64,000 nucleotides of DNA from Prinia subflava (Eukaryota; Chordata; Aves; Passeriformes; Cisticolidae). The notes under the pieces were generated by a model, which ran no database searches, was not told the DNA's origin, and saw only the letters and a program-made list of their open reading frames with translations. Numbering within the stretch: position 1 is the stretch's first letter; every line of letters starts with the position of its first letter. The translations under genes and the position numbers were made by a program. Shown here piece by piece: positions 29,690 to 41,946 of the stretch. The stretch is from contig NW_026960610.1 of the NCBI RefSeq assembly GCF_021018805.1, positions 1,798,001 through 1,862,000 of the forward strand. The letters are read 5' to 3'.

Positions 29690-31464
29690 TGTCTTGGTTT
29701 GAAAGATAGGTGTCTGCTAAGGAAGGCAGGAGCCTCCCTTGGAATGGAAAATATAAACCCCCTCCCTCCAAATTATTATAATTTTGAAATTAAGGGGCTC
29801 TCAGGCAAAGATATGAGAATAGGAATAACAGTTCTTTACTAGTATGTACAATATAGTTAACAAACAACAACTATGGCATTAGCAGCAAACAGAACCAGGA
29901 ACCCAGTAACAGCCTTCTCGGCCACAAGCAATTTCCCTTTTGGTGTAGTTACGGTCACAGCCAGCAGGGGCGCTGGTAGTTCTTGGTGGGCAGGCCAGGT
30001 GCAATGATTCCACTGCGGCTGCAGGGGGTGCTGTGGCTCAAGCTCGGAGAGCATGTGGTAATGGCGGCTTGACCAAGACCACAAGGGATGGAAGAGAGGC
30101 TTTGCTTCACAAAGCCCTGGGGCAATTGATCCCAGTGACCCAGCAGGACTCTCAAAAGCAGCAAGCTGGGCCAGCAGGAATGAGAAAAAAAAAAAAGCCA
30201 GGGTGTTAGACGAGATGTATCAGAAACTCTGGAGCTGTGGCTGGAATCATGGGATGTCTCGGCAGGCAGGAAGTGCGGGGTTACAGTGCAGCAAAAACTC
30301 AGATCAGTGCCGAAGAAGCAGCAGGGGCAGTGTGATATATGATGTGAAATAATTTGTGTTTGTGTAATATGATGTGAAATAATTAGTATTTTGTAATCTG
30401 TGGTGTAAAATCATTTGCATTTTAGAAGAAACACAGTAAAAGTCACTCAGGCTTGGAAATAAAGAAAAATGTCCAGGAATTGAAAATGCCCTTGCCCGAA
30501 ACTCAGGCAAGGACCAAAATTTGCAACAGAAAGAAGGGTGACTCTGAGGAGAGATAAGCCCACTCCGGAGATGAACTTGACAACGACTCAATGATTAACA
30601 CTTGATATGGATCTAGCCTCCATCATCTGGGGTGTGCATCCTAATACAGGGTTCCCAGAAATCGAATCAAGTATTAATCTCTCCTCGGAAACCTATTCAA
30701 CTGACTGGCAGTGAGAAAAAGATTGCATGAATATGAAAAAGAAGTTGAAGGGACAAAAGAAGTATGAGGCAATGCCCTGTCTAGCCGAAGAAACTGTGTA
30801 TAAACTGGCTCCACAGAGACTGAATTGGTGAACAGGGGGAGCTCTGGTGTGATAGAGGCCAAAGCTAAGTTCACCCACTGCTGACCCCGGGCTCGACACT
30901 GATTTTTGCTTGTGGCTTTTTCTAAATTCTATTTTGTAAATTATTAATAAAATTCTTTAATAATTTAATTGGCTATGCATTTATAACAGGTGGGACGGGA
31001 CAGACGGGCTCCCAGCAGGGCAGAGAGGGACGAGGTCAAGATCCTGGGCACCTGAGTAGATGGGGAAGGTCCCTCTTTTAGTGAGGTAGGGTGTTAAGGT
31101 CTTAGTCCAATGGCTGCTCTTACAAGCAAAGGCTCACCCACAGAAAAGAAGCAGCAGTACAGGACTGGGTGCTGGCGGTGACAGTGAATTCTCCCCAGAG
31201 TAAGCAACAGCTTGGCCGTCCTCCTCCGATGCCCAGAGCGAGAGAGACTAGCAGCTGCCCTAGCTCCTTTACCTGCCTAATTCTCACGGTATCTCTGCCC
31301 CTAGAGAGAAACCCCCCAGATGAAAGAACTGCAACCAGATGCCCTGCTCCCCTGAGCTTGGCCACTTCTTTGTTTTCTTAAGTACCCAGTAGTTAGTGTT
31401 TCCTAGCAACTTATGGGGAAAATTCTATAGGTAAAAAGGAACAAAAAGGAAACCTAACCCAACA
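29690..31464. repeat. LTR inserted in CR1, 5-bp duplication
   Basis: TGTCTTGGTTTGAAAG...ACCCAACA flanked by ataag (29685-29689, 31465-31469). Same family as 25291-26078. It carries a second LTR (30331-30988). Confidence 0.9.
30331..30988 (+). repeat. solo LTR of the ERV-G family
   Basis: TGTGATATATGATGTGAAATAA...TTTATAACA, 658 bp, aligning with the ERV-G 5' LTR (39203-39877) including GTGTATAAACTGG/GTATATAAGG and TTAATAAAA near the end. I see no target duplication at its edges. Confidence 0.85.
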
Positions 31465-31673
31465 ATAAGGAAACTCTTCCTGATTGTGAAGGTGTTTGAA
31501 GACTGGAACAGGTTGCCCACAGAGGTTGTGGAGCCTCCATTCTTGGAGTGATTTGAAACCTGTCTGGACATGGCCTTGGACAACTGTGTCTAGGTGGGTC
31601 TGCTTGAGCAGGGGAATTGGATCAGATGATCACCAAAGGCCTTTCCAACCTTAGCTATTCCATGATTCTCTGT

Positions 31674-31960
31674 TTTTGAGAGAATCTGTGTTTTTAGCAT
31701 AAGCTAGCAGCTATGAAATATTCCCACTATTGAATATCAGGGAAAAGAAAATAATCACATACTGACTGGAAGAACCTGACCAGTATGAGATGACAGAATC
31801 CATGGTGGACTGTGGATAAAATCAGAGACTAATTAAAAGGAAGAAGCAGCTGAAGCTATCACTAATTTTCTTCCAAATGAGAGTCAGGCTACTGAACTAT
31901 GTTAGAAATGAAAATCTGTACTCCAATCTTTAATCAAAATTTTAGTTATTTATTAAATTA
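31674..31960. other. intron-like sequence
   Basis: Nothing recognised. Confidence 0.4.
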
Positions 31961-32517
31961 TGTTTGGCAAAAAGCGAGCAAGCAGAGCTGGGTGCATGGG
32001 AAGTCTGCCCTTCGCCAACACACACACCGACTGTTAGTTCTGCAAATATTTATTCCATACATTCATACATATGCATAAGCATTTCTCAGCAGTTCTCAGT
32101 AGCCCCCCTTCCTCCCCATTTCCCATTGTGGTGCCTATTGTCTTAGTATGCTGGGCTATTTTCTTGGTGGTCTTTCAGCCCTCTCTGATGGTTGTTGGGA
32201 GGAAGGCGAAGTCTTCCTTATTCATTTGCAGATCTTTAGGTTCTCACACAATTTTGCTTGTATAAGTAGTTTACATGTTTGCTCAACTTCCTATCTATTG
32301 TTCACTGCATTTCATTCATCTGTTTCCTTTCTCAGTCTTATCAGGCAGTTCCTCAGCATTCATCTCTATACCAGTCTGTTATTCCCACAGTACAATTTCA
32401 TCATTATATATATATTTTCTCTGACACAAATCAGTCATACCTCTCACAACTATATATATATCTCAGTTCAGCCATGTCTTCTGCTTACCAGTAGGACCAA
32501 CGTTGTGTAGTTGGACA
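31961..32517 (-). repeat. possible old LTR, minus
   Basis: Minus strand TGTCCAACTACACAACG...TTGCCAAACA, with AATAAA on the minus strand near 32047-32056 and a U5-like tail. No target duplication and no second copy, so this is tentative. Contains short (TA)n runs near 32407 and 32451. Confidence 0.35.
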
Positions 32518-33039
32518 AGGGCACCAAGTCACCTTAAAGTGCATTTAATACAAAAAAGATCCAAATGCTCTTTTTAAACACCATTTTACTCTCCTACTCA
32601 CAAACATAGCAGGAACATAAAACAGCAAGAAGGAAACTCTTCCAAGGGAAGACAGAGTGAAATGATTTAACCTCTATGACGAAACAGATGCATGTTACAG
32701 GGGTTTAGGGACTCCTATCAGGAGAACAGTTTCAAAGCAGCTACATCCTATCAAAGGTAAGTCTTGAACACATTTGCTAAAGGTGAAAAATTCCCTACAA
32801 AAAGGTGTGTGGTTGATAAACAGTTCCCTTATGCTTTGAATAGTGCAAGTGGTAGTTTGATTGTACTCACACATTTTCATACGTAGTAAACAGAATGAAT
32901 CAAATATGTATAGCTTGGTAAATGCCACAAGCAGAGTATCAGGTGTGCACAAAACTATAAATTAATTAAAACCTTGATAAACACCACATAAACAACTAAT
33001 ATCAACCTTTTTATAACTTTTAAGTTTGGAGATTCTTAA
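32518..33039 (-). other. HOOK3-like intron remnant
   Basis: AT-rich, no repeat recognised. The final HOOK3 exon (after ...SAW.NM) would be expected on this side on the minus strand; I did not find it here or lower down. Confidence 0.4.
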
Positions 33040-33111
33040 CATATTTTACCAGGCACTAAGAAGAAACTTCTCTTCCATTTCTTTTTGACTCTTTGTTTTT
33101 TCATATTCTTT
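33040..33111 (-). pseudogene. HOOK3: HOOK3-like exon (KEYEKTKSQ...)
   Basis: HOOK proteins are dynein-activating cargo adaptors with a long coiled coil. This 72-bp exon follows a TTGTTTTAG acceptor and encodes 24 residues matching the C-terminal part of HOOK3 (KEYEKTKSQ.EMEEK..SAW.NM). The codon after SAW is TAA where the gene has Tyr. The donor reads TTAAGA instead of GTAAGA. One nonsense mutation plus a dead donor mean it cannot be expressed normally. Confidence 0.85.
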
Positions 33112-33241
33112 CTAAAACAAAATAACCCCCATGTATTTAAAATTATTTAGCTGCAGATAACAGTAAATATTAGAGAAGCACAACCTATACCCAAAAATGA
33201 GAAAACACAAAGGATCTACTGAGAAACATGGAAATTATTAC

Positions 33242-33340
33242 CTCCAATGAATGGAACGTCACGTTCCTGCAACTGATTTTTAGTGCCCGAAACTCAGGAG
33301 CTGCACCCTGGTTTTGTTTAGGACCTAAGGTGCGGATAAC
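33242..33340 (-). pseudogene. HOOK3: HOOK3-like exon (VIRTL.PKQNQGAAPE...)
   Basis: 99 bp with acceptor TTCTGGCAG and donor GTAATA both acceptable. Encodes VIRTLGPKQNQGAAPE, diagnostic for HOOK3 over HOOK1 and HOOK2, and ends FHSLE. Compared with the usual 35 codons, six bases are missing: a 1-base loss in an A run shifts the frame over about nine codons and a second small deletion restores it, so the middle of the exon is scrambled without a stop. The Asp of TLDPK is Gly. Confidence 0.88.
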
Positions 33341-33949
33341 CTGCCAGAAGAAAATCACAGTTTGTTTTATAACCACATAAGAGGCACAGAAGGGACTTGT
33401 AACATGTCATTATAATAAAGTAAAATGGTATTTCAAAGTGTCAAGCAAAAGAATGCTTAATTTTAAAAGGCTGACATATAATACAACCACGTCTCCTGTA
33501 GTAAGACAGGTTATAAATAATCAACCAGGATGATGGAGACTAAATAACAATCATGAAGTGTCACACATCATCTGAAATGTGCTCTAACAGGACTGTCACA
33601 AAAGCATTAATGGGAGAAAGCAAGACCTCAGAAGTTCAATATTTTGGACAAAAGGAACTAGTTCCTACCCCCATTATGTACTGCCATAGGGCGAGAGCAT
33701 GTGAAACCTTCCCTTGAAACCTTTTCCTCTTTATACCTAAGGATTACCTGTTACCCCTCAACTCTTCACTGAACTCAAAGACTACTTCTATCTAGAAAGT
33801 GGCTGTGATTCAGGGATCTGGAGTACTAGTAATGCAAATTTTAGAAAGTTTTGCTACAACCAAGAAGAATCCATGGCAGTGAATGTGTGATTAAGTTTCT
33901 GCCACTAAGTAAGATGAAGGGAACAACTAAGTACATTTTTATGTGATGC
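33341..33949 (-). other. HOOK3-like intron, left part
   Basis: No other feature. Interrupted at 33950 by an LTR. Confidence 0.5.
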
Positions 33950-34677
33950 TGTCTTGGTTTGGAAAGACAGGTATCTATCAGGGAAAGTTGGAGCTCCCCT
34001 TGGAATGGAGAATGTAAACCCCCTCCTTCCAAATTATTACAATTTTGAAATTAGGGACTTTCAGGTTAAAATGTGGGAATAGGAACAACAGTTCTTTACT
34101 AGGAATATTACAAATACAAATGCAGTAGTACAAAGAAACAAACAAGCAAACAAACAAAAATACTAGAAAACCCTGACAGAGTCAGAGATATGACCTGATA
34201 CCCTGTTGGTCAGGGTGTTGGAAGCAGTCTGAAATAAGTCTTCCTGGAGTAAAAGATCTTGTTCTGTGGAGTAGAGATGATCCCATAGAAAGGGTCCAGT
34301 GCTAGCAAGATGGATCTGGTCTTCCTCTGAGAATCCAGTGGAAAACAGGCTGCTTGGTGGTCCTACGTCTCAGTTTTTATCTTGGTAGAAACGGTTGGCT
34401 TCTCTCTCACTGGGTGGAGCATCTCACAATGGTATGATGTAATGTGTCATGTCATTGGTGAGCCTTAATGGCCCATTAACAGAAGATATCTCCCCGGAGG
34501 GTGGACGGGTGGTGAAAAAGATAAGAAACAGTGCCCCACCTGGTTTTAACAGCTGGCCTATTATCAGAAGGCTTCCGCCCCCCTCCCCCCTGGAGTTGCA
34601 AGAGATAAAAACATCTTCCCAACTGCTTTCAACAGATGAAATAGAATACACATTTTTTGGTTACATAACCTAAGACA
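33950..34677. repeat. solo LTR (728 bp) in HOOK3-like intron
   Basis: TGTCTTGGTTTGG...CCTAAGACA; imperfect 5-bp duplication (gatgc/ggtgc). Sister of 14896-15636. Confidence 0.85.
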
Positions 34678-35117
34678 GGTGCTCATGAGGGGCAGAATTT
34701 GATTGCTAATAAATGCTCAAGAACAATTCCAGTAAAGGCCAAGGTTTTAAAGTTTAACTGTCCTAGCTGAAAAACGTTTTAAAAACATGTGAGCCGCATC
34801 ATGGACGCAACTTCAGCCAAACTGCATCTCTCACTGATAAGCCTGGAAGAACTACCAAAAAAAAGGTTATCATAACATCAAGATGGGGTTAACACCATGT
34901 CTATGTTATCCACTAACACTTATGACTTTTAAAGAGCTGTGTCTGAGCAACACTAGCATAAATCTGTGTCAGTGGGGCACATATGTGTACAGAAGTACTA
35001 CAAAAGGTTTTGTTAGATAATGGTCACAAGTATAGATACTTAGTTTTATTCATACAGAGTGAAAATGTGGTATGGCCTGTTAGGGAAGGATCAATAACTT
35101 GGAACCCAGACACTTCC

Positions 35118-35218
35118 ACTTTTGGCCTTTTCCAAATACTCTTTGTATCGTTCTTCCATTTGCTTCATTTCTTAATCTTTTTTCTGCAAAGCTTCTTGTA
35201 AGTCTTCAATTTTGAGTG
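35118..35218 (-). pseudogene. HOOK3: HOOK3-like exon (LKIE.LQEAL...YLEKAKS)
   Basis: 101 bp, 33 codons plus two bases. Reads LKIEDLQEALQKKD, then TAA, then EMKQMEERYKEYLEKAKS, a close match to the HOOK3 coiled coil. The GAA codon for Glu has become TAA. The donor is GGAAGT, where GTAAGT is expected. The acceptor side is AG after a T-rich run. Confidence 0.88.
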
Positions 35219-36355
35219 CTTTATGTCAGGATATGAGAATAAAAGAATTACTTAAAATTTATTTGCATACATTTAAACAGATGTTAAACCTGCAGTTAGG
35301 ACTTTATTTTGGTTAAGAAAAGCTTCCATAAGGAATGAAACATGCTTATTGATGCTGTAGACACAAGAGGTTAATTCAAAACCTCAGAAATGCATATGAA
35401 AAAAGGTATATTTTGCAGGTCAAATTAACTGAAGTTTAACAGTCTTAAGGGACAAGCAAGATTCTTGCTCATATCTGCCCAAAGTTAGTAATGACAAAAT
35501 TCTTCATATTGTGACAGGAAACACTGCAGTTATGTTTTCTTCATATCATCCTCAAGAAGTGATACAGACCAACAGGACAGTTTCACTGTACAGCAAATTT
35601 CCCATGTTGATTCAAGAATGTGCCAAGCCACTACTACTTGTGCAAGCTATACATCCTACTTGCATCTCAGAGACAGATCAAACTTGTCACCATCATTCAT
35701 ATAGTATATAACATTGACATTGGTGTCTGGTTCTCGGACAGTGATGAATATTTGAAAACTCTTTATCTGTTTTGTAACCTCCTTTTTCAACTTTCATTTA
35801 TGTGTCTTATTTACAATAAAGAAAACACTAAGATGACTGGGTAAGATTTATATCACTGATCTGTAGCAAAACCAATTGAAGCCATTCATCAAGACTATAG
35901 AATCTGTTTTTTCAAAATTTTATATAATTCTGGCACAATCTTCTTGGCCATAATTCAGTTCACTTAAAAGAATGCAAAGAAAAAATACTCATGCCATTTA
36001 TCCCATTCATTGAAAGAACACAAGAATTTTGATTGTTTTTGTCATATCTAGATAGAAGCATAGCCCAAGATGTTTTGCAATTTGCAATTGACATCAGCCA
36101 ATCAGAGAAGTCTGAATATACTCTAAATTTTGGAGCTCAGGTACTCAGAAAAAGATCCCTTTCTGCCCTGCCTCCCACAACTAAGGCATGTTAAATATGG
36201 AAGAATTACATATTCATCAACTACTCAGCTCCTGCACTCCATCTGCAGTTGTCTTATTTTCTAAAATGCAGGATTTTGTAACATGCAATATTGTTCTGTG
36301 ATTTTAACTAGAAACTAATGAAAATTTCTTGGATGTAAAATTTAATGATTCCATA
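35219..36355 (-). other. HOOK3-like intron, nothing recognised
   Basis: AT-rich, no supported frame. The exon expected next upstream (about 40 residues between SKAED and LKIE) is not seen here. Confidence 0.45.
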
Positions 36356-36492
36356 ATCATTAGCTCAGTTGGTTAGAGTATGGTGCTAATAACACCAAGG
36401 TTGTGGGTTTGATGCCTGTATGGGCCATTCACTCAAGAGCTGAACTCAGTGATCCTTGTGGGTCCCTTACAACTCAGAATATTCTGTGATTA
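36356..36492 (+). mobile_element. tRNA-Ile-derived SINE with CR1-type tail (TguSINE1-like)
   Basis: 36361-36426 matches tRNA-Ile(AAT): TAGCTCAGTTGGTTAGAG box A, anticodon-loop CTAATAAC and a decayed box B GGGTTTGATGCC. It is followed by a CR1-like tail (GATCCTTGTGGGTCCCTT...ATTCTGTGATT). This head-tail combination is the passerine TguSINE1 design. Not a functional tRNA gene: stems are mismatched and a tail is fused. Confidence 0.85.
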
Positions 36493-36502
36493 GATAGCTG
36501 GA

Positions 36503-36612
36503 AAGCTGCCCAGATGAAAAGGACCTGGGGGTGCAAGCCAACAGTCAGCTGAACATGAGCCAGAGTGTGCCCAGGTGGCCAAGAAGGCCACTGGCATCCT
36601 GGCTTGTATTGA
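36503..36612 (+). mobile_element. CR1 LINE fragment
   Basis: GACCTGGGGGTGCAAGCCAA, CTGAACATGAGCCAG and AAGGCCACTGGCATCCTGGC are standard CR1 ORF2 3' text, plus orientation, truncated at both ends. Confidence 0.85.
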
Positions 36613-37037
36613 TGCCTAAAGATTTTTCCTTTTTATGTATTTTTCATATATTCAAAGCTCTGTAGATTATTATATACTTACCAAGCTCCTAGTATTTTCC
36701 CAGCCTTTCTCTTAGATTTTGAATAATAAGCTAACCTTCTAACACATTCCTGAAAGACTGTTTAGTCTTATTTTCAAGAAAAGAATCCTGACAAGGACAT
36801 TTTGCTTTCTGTTATATATGACAATATAATATTAGCTTTCACATTTATGAATTAGCTTTTGCATGTTGTTATTAATCACAAGTATTTTGATATGGTACAA
36901 TTTATAACTCCTTCTAACTGCTCGTTAGTATAAAATAATCTATCAGTTTATGTATGCAACGTATAGCTTATATAAATAGTGTTGTGATAAATAAATTATA
37001 TCATAGGCCTTCACAAAATATGGAATGTTAAAATGCC
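36613..37037. other. AT-rich intron, nothing recognised
   Basis: No frame or repeat supported. Ends with the target duplication atgcc. Confidence 0.4.
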
Positions 37038-38068
37038 TGTCATGGGTTGGCGCTGGCCAGATGCCAGTGCACCCATGAGTATATGTTTTTCCTAACGAAG
37101 TACTGTGAGATGTGGTCAAGAACAGAGCAGAGCAGGCCCAAAACTTGAAAATAGAAAGAAAACTTTATTAAACTACATAAGAACAGAAAATAGGAAAGAA
37201 AAAAAAACTTAAACACACAAAAAACCAGAAATGAAAACCTCCCAGAACATTTCTTCTCCTCCCCCAATTTCCACCCTTCCACACTCCAACTTTTAACACT
37301 TACACGTTGCCTTCCATCATACTTGCTTAAACCAAAACCCTGGGTTCCCAGTCAAAGTCATCATCACTCAAAAAGAACCAATCTTCAATTCATCCAGGGA
37401 GAGAGGAGTCTCTCTTGCACCATAGACCCCCTAGAGGAAACACAGGTCCACCCTCCCGTGTTCCCATGTCACCCATGGCACCACCTGGAGAAGTCTGCCA
37501 GGGTGACACCCTCCTTTCCATGTTCTTTTCATCTTCCTTTATCATCTCAGTCCCAGGCTGTCTCTCTCTCTTCTCTCAAACTATGTCTGGGAAAAGTTTT
37601 CTTCTGCCAAGAAAGAGTTAAAAGTCTCTGGCTCCTGGCAGGGCTGTAGGCTCTGGCACTTGCAGGCTCGGCACTCCCACACGCAGCTGGGCACCTTCTC
37701 CCTGGGGGGGGACAGAAGGCACGTCCACACTTCTCCACCCCTCCATCCTGAATGAGGCTGGCTCAGCTCCAGTCCCTTTCACTCTCTACTCCACCCCACC
37801 CCCTCCCAGGGCACTGGCCTACCTCAACCTGGCCGCATGGTTTCCCTCCCCCACCCAGCCTTGTAAGCTGGGCAGGGGAGGAGGAGAAGATGCTTCTCTC
37901 CTGAAACCGGAACCAAAATAAAAGGAAATCCCTCTCAAAGTCCTTGCTTTTAACCCCTCTCAGTGTCCAACCTCTCAGTGGCTACTCCAGGTGCCAGCAT
38001 ACAACCTGACCACTGATTGGTTTGCCCACAACTTCCTGGAAAACTCACTTCCCCGTCAAACCAGGACA
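37038..38068 (-). repeat. solo LTR, family h, internally deleted
   Basis: 1031 bp, 5-bp duplication atgcc (37033-37037, 38069-38073). Lacks about 350 bp present in 53635-55021 between CCTTTCCATGT and TCTTTTCATCTTCC. AATAAA on the minus strand near 37164-37169. Confidence 0.92.
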
Positions 38069-38929
38069 ATGCCTTTGTGTAACTAACTCAGAGAATGGTG
38101 TAAAAGCAATTAGTTTCATCCTGTTTTTTCTCACATCTGCAGACTGGCCTCTCCAAGTGATAACAGTGACAGGAACCAGAGCACCAGAAAAGAATTAGAG
38201 AATAATTTATTGACTCCTTGTTATCAGGGAGTGTGAAACAACAGGATGAAACCACAAGAAGAAATACAATATATTGACCTAATTTACAGGATGCCATGTA
38301 GACAAGTCAGAGGTTAAAATCAAACTAAAGAGTTCCTGTAACATCAAAAACTCACAAGAATGAATAATGTATAAACTCATGAATATGTATGTATCCCAGT
38401 AATGTAACAGTCTTTAGAGAACGTTGTTTTAAAACTAATGGTGTGTTCTTTGGCCAATAGCAGAAACACCCCAGTGCTGGACTGCAGGAGGATATGGGCA
38501 ACTGAATACCGAACCAATATGATTTCACCAGAAGCCGTTTAATGTTTACATTACAATCCCAGTTATAGATTCTAAAATCTACAGCCCACATGGGCACACA
38601 CTCCCGGTTGTCCAAGTCGCTGGTTCAAGAGGCAGGTTCATCTCCTTTAGGACATCCATTTGGTCAAATGTCCATCATCACGTCGCGTCTTCTGTATCTA
38701 AGGTTTACATTCCTTGTGGACAGTTTCTCAGGCTCTCTGTTCCTATTTTAATCCTGTTTTTTTCCCAGTAACCTTGATAAATCCCTGAGAACCCTGAAAA
38801 CAAGACTGCAGGTGGCTTGATAAGATTTCTCACAAACAATTTGGCTGGTGCATCAAAATAGCCTGTTATACAGATGCATGGCTACACTGAATGTTGTCCC
38901 TTTTTATCCCCTTCTAAAATTTTTAAAAA
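38069..38929. other. nothing recognised
   Basis: AT-rich; minus-strand frames are short and unassigned. Confidence 0.35.
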
Positions 38930-39202
38930 TTCTAAAGAGTGAACTTTGTTTTTCACATTTTCCAACCAGAATCTGAGAAGACACAACAAGAAATGGGGCA
39001 AAGAAGCCCCTAGGCCAATTCCAGTGGGGCAGTACCTGGGAAAAAATTTACCTAACCAGCTGCTCTTCTAAGTGGACAATATTAGTTAGATATGCTAATT
39101 TGTTAATTTTATAAAAATTTTAGAAATCTGATGCCGGGTGTGCCTATGACCACTGGGACACCTGGAAGCTTCCAAATAAAGGCCTGCTTTTTATTTTACT
39201 AT
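38930..39202 (+). repeat. old LTR fragment, family f
   Basis: Blocks such as CTTCCAAATAAAGGCCTGCTTTTTAT match the 3' part of the LTRs at 51.0-51.85 kb and 55.6-56.0 kb. Left edge approximate; cut at 39203 by ERV-G. Confidence 0.6.
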
Positions 39203-39877
39203 TGTAACAAATGACATGAAATAATTTGTGTTATTGTGTATATAAAAATGTGATTTAAGACATGTTCTGTAAAATAAAATGAGAAAGCCGGTCAGGCTTG
39301 AGACAAAATTATTTTAGGATGAACAACTGCCCCTCCCAGGAATTCAGGATGAACAATACCCCTGCCGAACCCGGGAAATACAAAATTAACAACAGAAAGG
39401 GAGGTGGACCTGGAGACAGATGGGCCCTCTTGGGCCATGGAACTGTGAACAATCCAGCTATCAAGAATGATATGGATCTCGCATCAATATCGGGGAAAAC
39501 GCCCCTCCATTCACGATTCTACCTCCCCATTCATGCTTCTGAGAAACTGAATTAATATTCATTTTTCCCTCGCAAGACCCATTCAACAGACTGGACGGCA
39601 GAACAAAACTCCTATGAATATGAAGAAAAAGACAGAGGACAAAGAACTGTGGGGAAATACTCTGCCCCCGGCAAAATAAACTGTATATAAGGAGACCCCT
39701 GAAAGACTGGATTTGTGAACAGGGGGAGTTACGGCCGTAGCTAGGGTTCACCCAGTGCCCATCCCAGGACCCAACACTGAACTTCTGATTGCTGGCTTGT
39801 CCTAAATTTTTGTCTTGTTAATTCTTTAAATTAATAAAAGTATTTATTAATTTGGAATTGACTGAGCGTTTATAACA
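39203..39877 (+). repeat. 5' LTR of ERV-G (675 bp)
   Basis: TGTAACAAATGACATGAAATAA...TTTATAACA with TATATAAGG near 39677 and AATAAAAG near 39833. Same family as 30331-30988. Confidence 0.88.
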
Positions 39878-39881
39878 GGTT

Positions 39882-39899
39882 TGGTGGCCAACGTGGGGC
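39882..39899 (+). promoter_or_regulatory. primer binding site (ERV-G)
   Basis: TGGTGGCCAACGTGGGGC differs at two positions from the complement of the tRNA-Lys1,2 3' end (TGGCGCCCAACGTGGGGC), four bases after the LTR. Confidence 0.7.
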
Positions 39900-40594
39900 C
39901 AGTTTTTGGGGTCTGCGGTCTCCCCTTTTTTCGTCCGAGAGGTGCCCCGCTGATTCAGTGGCTCGATGGAGGGGGGAGAATTTGCAGGACCAGCTGGCCA
40001 ACGAACCAATCGAAACCTAAGCCACAATCGGAAGGGTTAGAATAAAAGCTAGCTTGGAGGGGGTCTCAGGAACTCAGCAGAGACCTAGGGAAGGGGTCTT
40101 CGGTAAAACCACGGTACATTTTCACTCGTAAAACTCTAATGTGCACGAAGGATCCAAGCAGGAAAAAGGCACCATAAGTACTGTGTGGTTGAGTGGTGGT
40201 GACTAGGTGTGAGTGAGACATGATATTATCATGAGGTGAGTAAGGACCCTGAGGTCGCAGTTCCACTGTCCCGTGAGGGAGGTGGTTGGCTGACGAGAAA
40301 GCAAGTGCCGTCCATTTGTGTAATCCCTGAACCTTGGGGGGTTGGGAAAAATCGGTCACAGGAGACTAAAAGGGAAGGCTACTTCCTTAGGAGTTCAGGA
40401 CTGGTAAACCTTTTAGCCTGATACCAGGGAAGGTCCAAATAACTCTAGGAAAATTGAGAGCCCATTGCCAGATGAAACCTCACTGGTCAGTCCCCTGCTG
40501 TGCCTGTAGTCTGGCGATACCAGGTCAAGACTTGGGAACTAGGATACTGAATAGAATATAATTATTCAATTCAGGGAGGAATTTTTTTGCAGAG

Positions 40595-41946
40595 ATGGGG
40601 TCCTATCTCAGCAAGGTTCAGGAAAACTCCTCAGAAGGAACTCCCGAGGAGGGTATCCCGAAGATCCCATGGGGAAGCCCACGGGGATGGTTGTTGGAGT
40701 GTTGGCAGGAGTGCCCGGCAAGGAGAAGAAGATCTAAGGAGAGGATGATATATTTCTGCACGGAGGTCTGGAGAGGGAAGGAAATAAGAAAGCATGTGAC
40801 TTGGCCAGTGTTCAGTACATTTGAACAATGAACTTGTTAAGCTTTATGTGCTTATGTGAAAAAAGGAAAGAAGGGAGTTTGAGCAATATGAGTGTGCACA
40901 GCTTTGGGAAAGAGCTCTCTTTAGGTTGTATCTGATGAGAACCACTCAGGGGGAAGAATAGGATCCCTTCGATAACCTCCCCCCTCCATACTCAGTACTC
41001 ATGTCCCAGCCTGCACAAGCCTCCGTCCGTCCCCTGGGGTCTGCAGAAGACCCAATCCGGTCCCCGCAGTCAGCCCAGGCTCCTCCGGTAGCAGCTTCGG
41101 CGCCGCCGCTAGAGAACCAGCTTTCGCAAGTGGAATTCCAAATTCCGCTAATGCCTCCTCCACAGCCCTGAATTCTCCCGCCCTCCCAGGAACCACCTCC
41201 AGGGAGAGATTTGGCTCCTCTTCCCTGCCCCAGCCAGCACACCCGCACTGACTCATCCACGCCCTCAGTTAGGAGAACACAGCGAAAGAGGAGAAAAGCT
41301 AGTGAGGAAGAAAGCGAGAATGAGGAAGATGGGCATAACCTACTCCCCTTTAAGGGAAGTGCCCACTGCCCCTGGCATTATTGGGTACATGAACGTGCCC
41401 ATTAATACTGCAGACGTAAGGGCTTTCAAGAAGGAAATGGGAAGTATCATGGACGATCCTATAGGAGTGGCGGACAGGCTTGACGAATTCTTAGGCACAA
41501 GTATCTATACCTATGAGGACATAACAGCAATCTTACGATCCTTATTCAACCATGAGGAGAGGGAATTTATCAGACAGGCTGGTATGAGAGAATGGGAGCT
41601 CAGAAATCCCCAAGATTCACCAGGAAATATAAAATGGCCCAGCCAAAACCTGGGGTGGAGTGCGCAAACTGATGATGGCTGATGAAGCATGATTGATTTG
41701 AGAAATATAGTGATACAAGGTATCAGGGAGGCAGTACCGAAGGGCCAGAACATTAGTAAAGCATTCAATGAATGTCAAGGAAGGGATGAGACCCCTTCGG
41801 AGTGGCTAGATAGATTAAGAAAAAGCTTACAGATGTATTCAGGGACAGAACCCAACTCCCCGGTAGGAGAAGTGTTGCTGAAAATGCAATTTGTGGCAAA
41901 ATCATGGGAAGATATCCGGAGGAAATTAGAAAAAATAGAGGACTGG
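40595..41946 (+). pseudogene. gag: gag: matrix, linker, capsid (ERV-G)
   Basis: Starts MGSYLSKVQE, a myristoylation-type gamma matrix start. After a stop at 40829 and a frame change come a proline-rich linker (PPPYSVL near 40985), and capsid with PLREVPTAPG, IYTYEDITAILRSLF and HEEREFIRQAG (41500-41590). The capsid C-terminal domain contains the major homology region-like stretch SKAFNECQGRDETPSEWL. ERV-F interrupts it at 41947. Several stops and frame changes. Confidence 0.82.

Larger units (their letters stand above)
29262..31673 (+). mobile_element. CR1 LINE 3' end, split by an LTR
   Basis: 29262-29689 and 31465-31673 are the two halves. Diagnostic CR1 text includes AGTTGAACAT, the GGCCACAGAGATAAT block, TGGGTCTGCTTGAGCAGG, and the 3' end CCATGATTCTCTG. 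Plus orientation, 5' truncated as usual for CR1. Confidence 0.9.

Noticed and set aside
36358..36428. tRNA-Ile gene
   Set aside because: Acceptor and T-stem are mismatched and a CR1-like tail is fused, so it is a SINE head and not a working tRNA gene.
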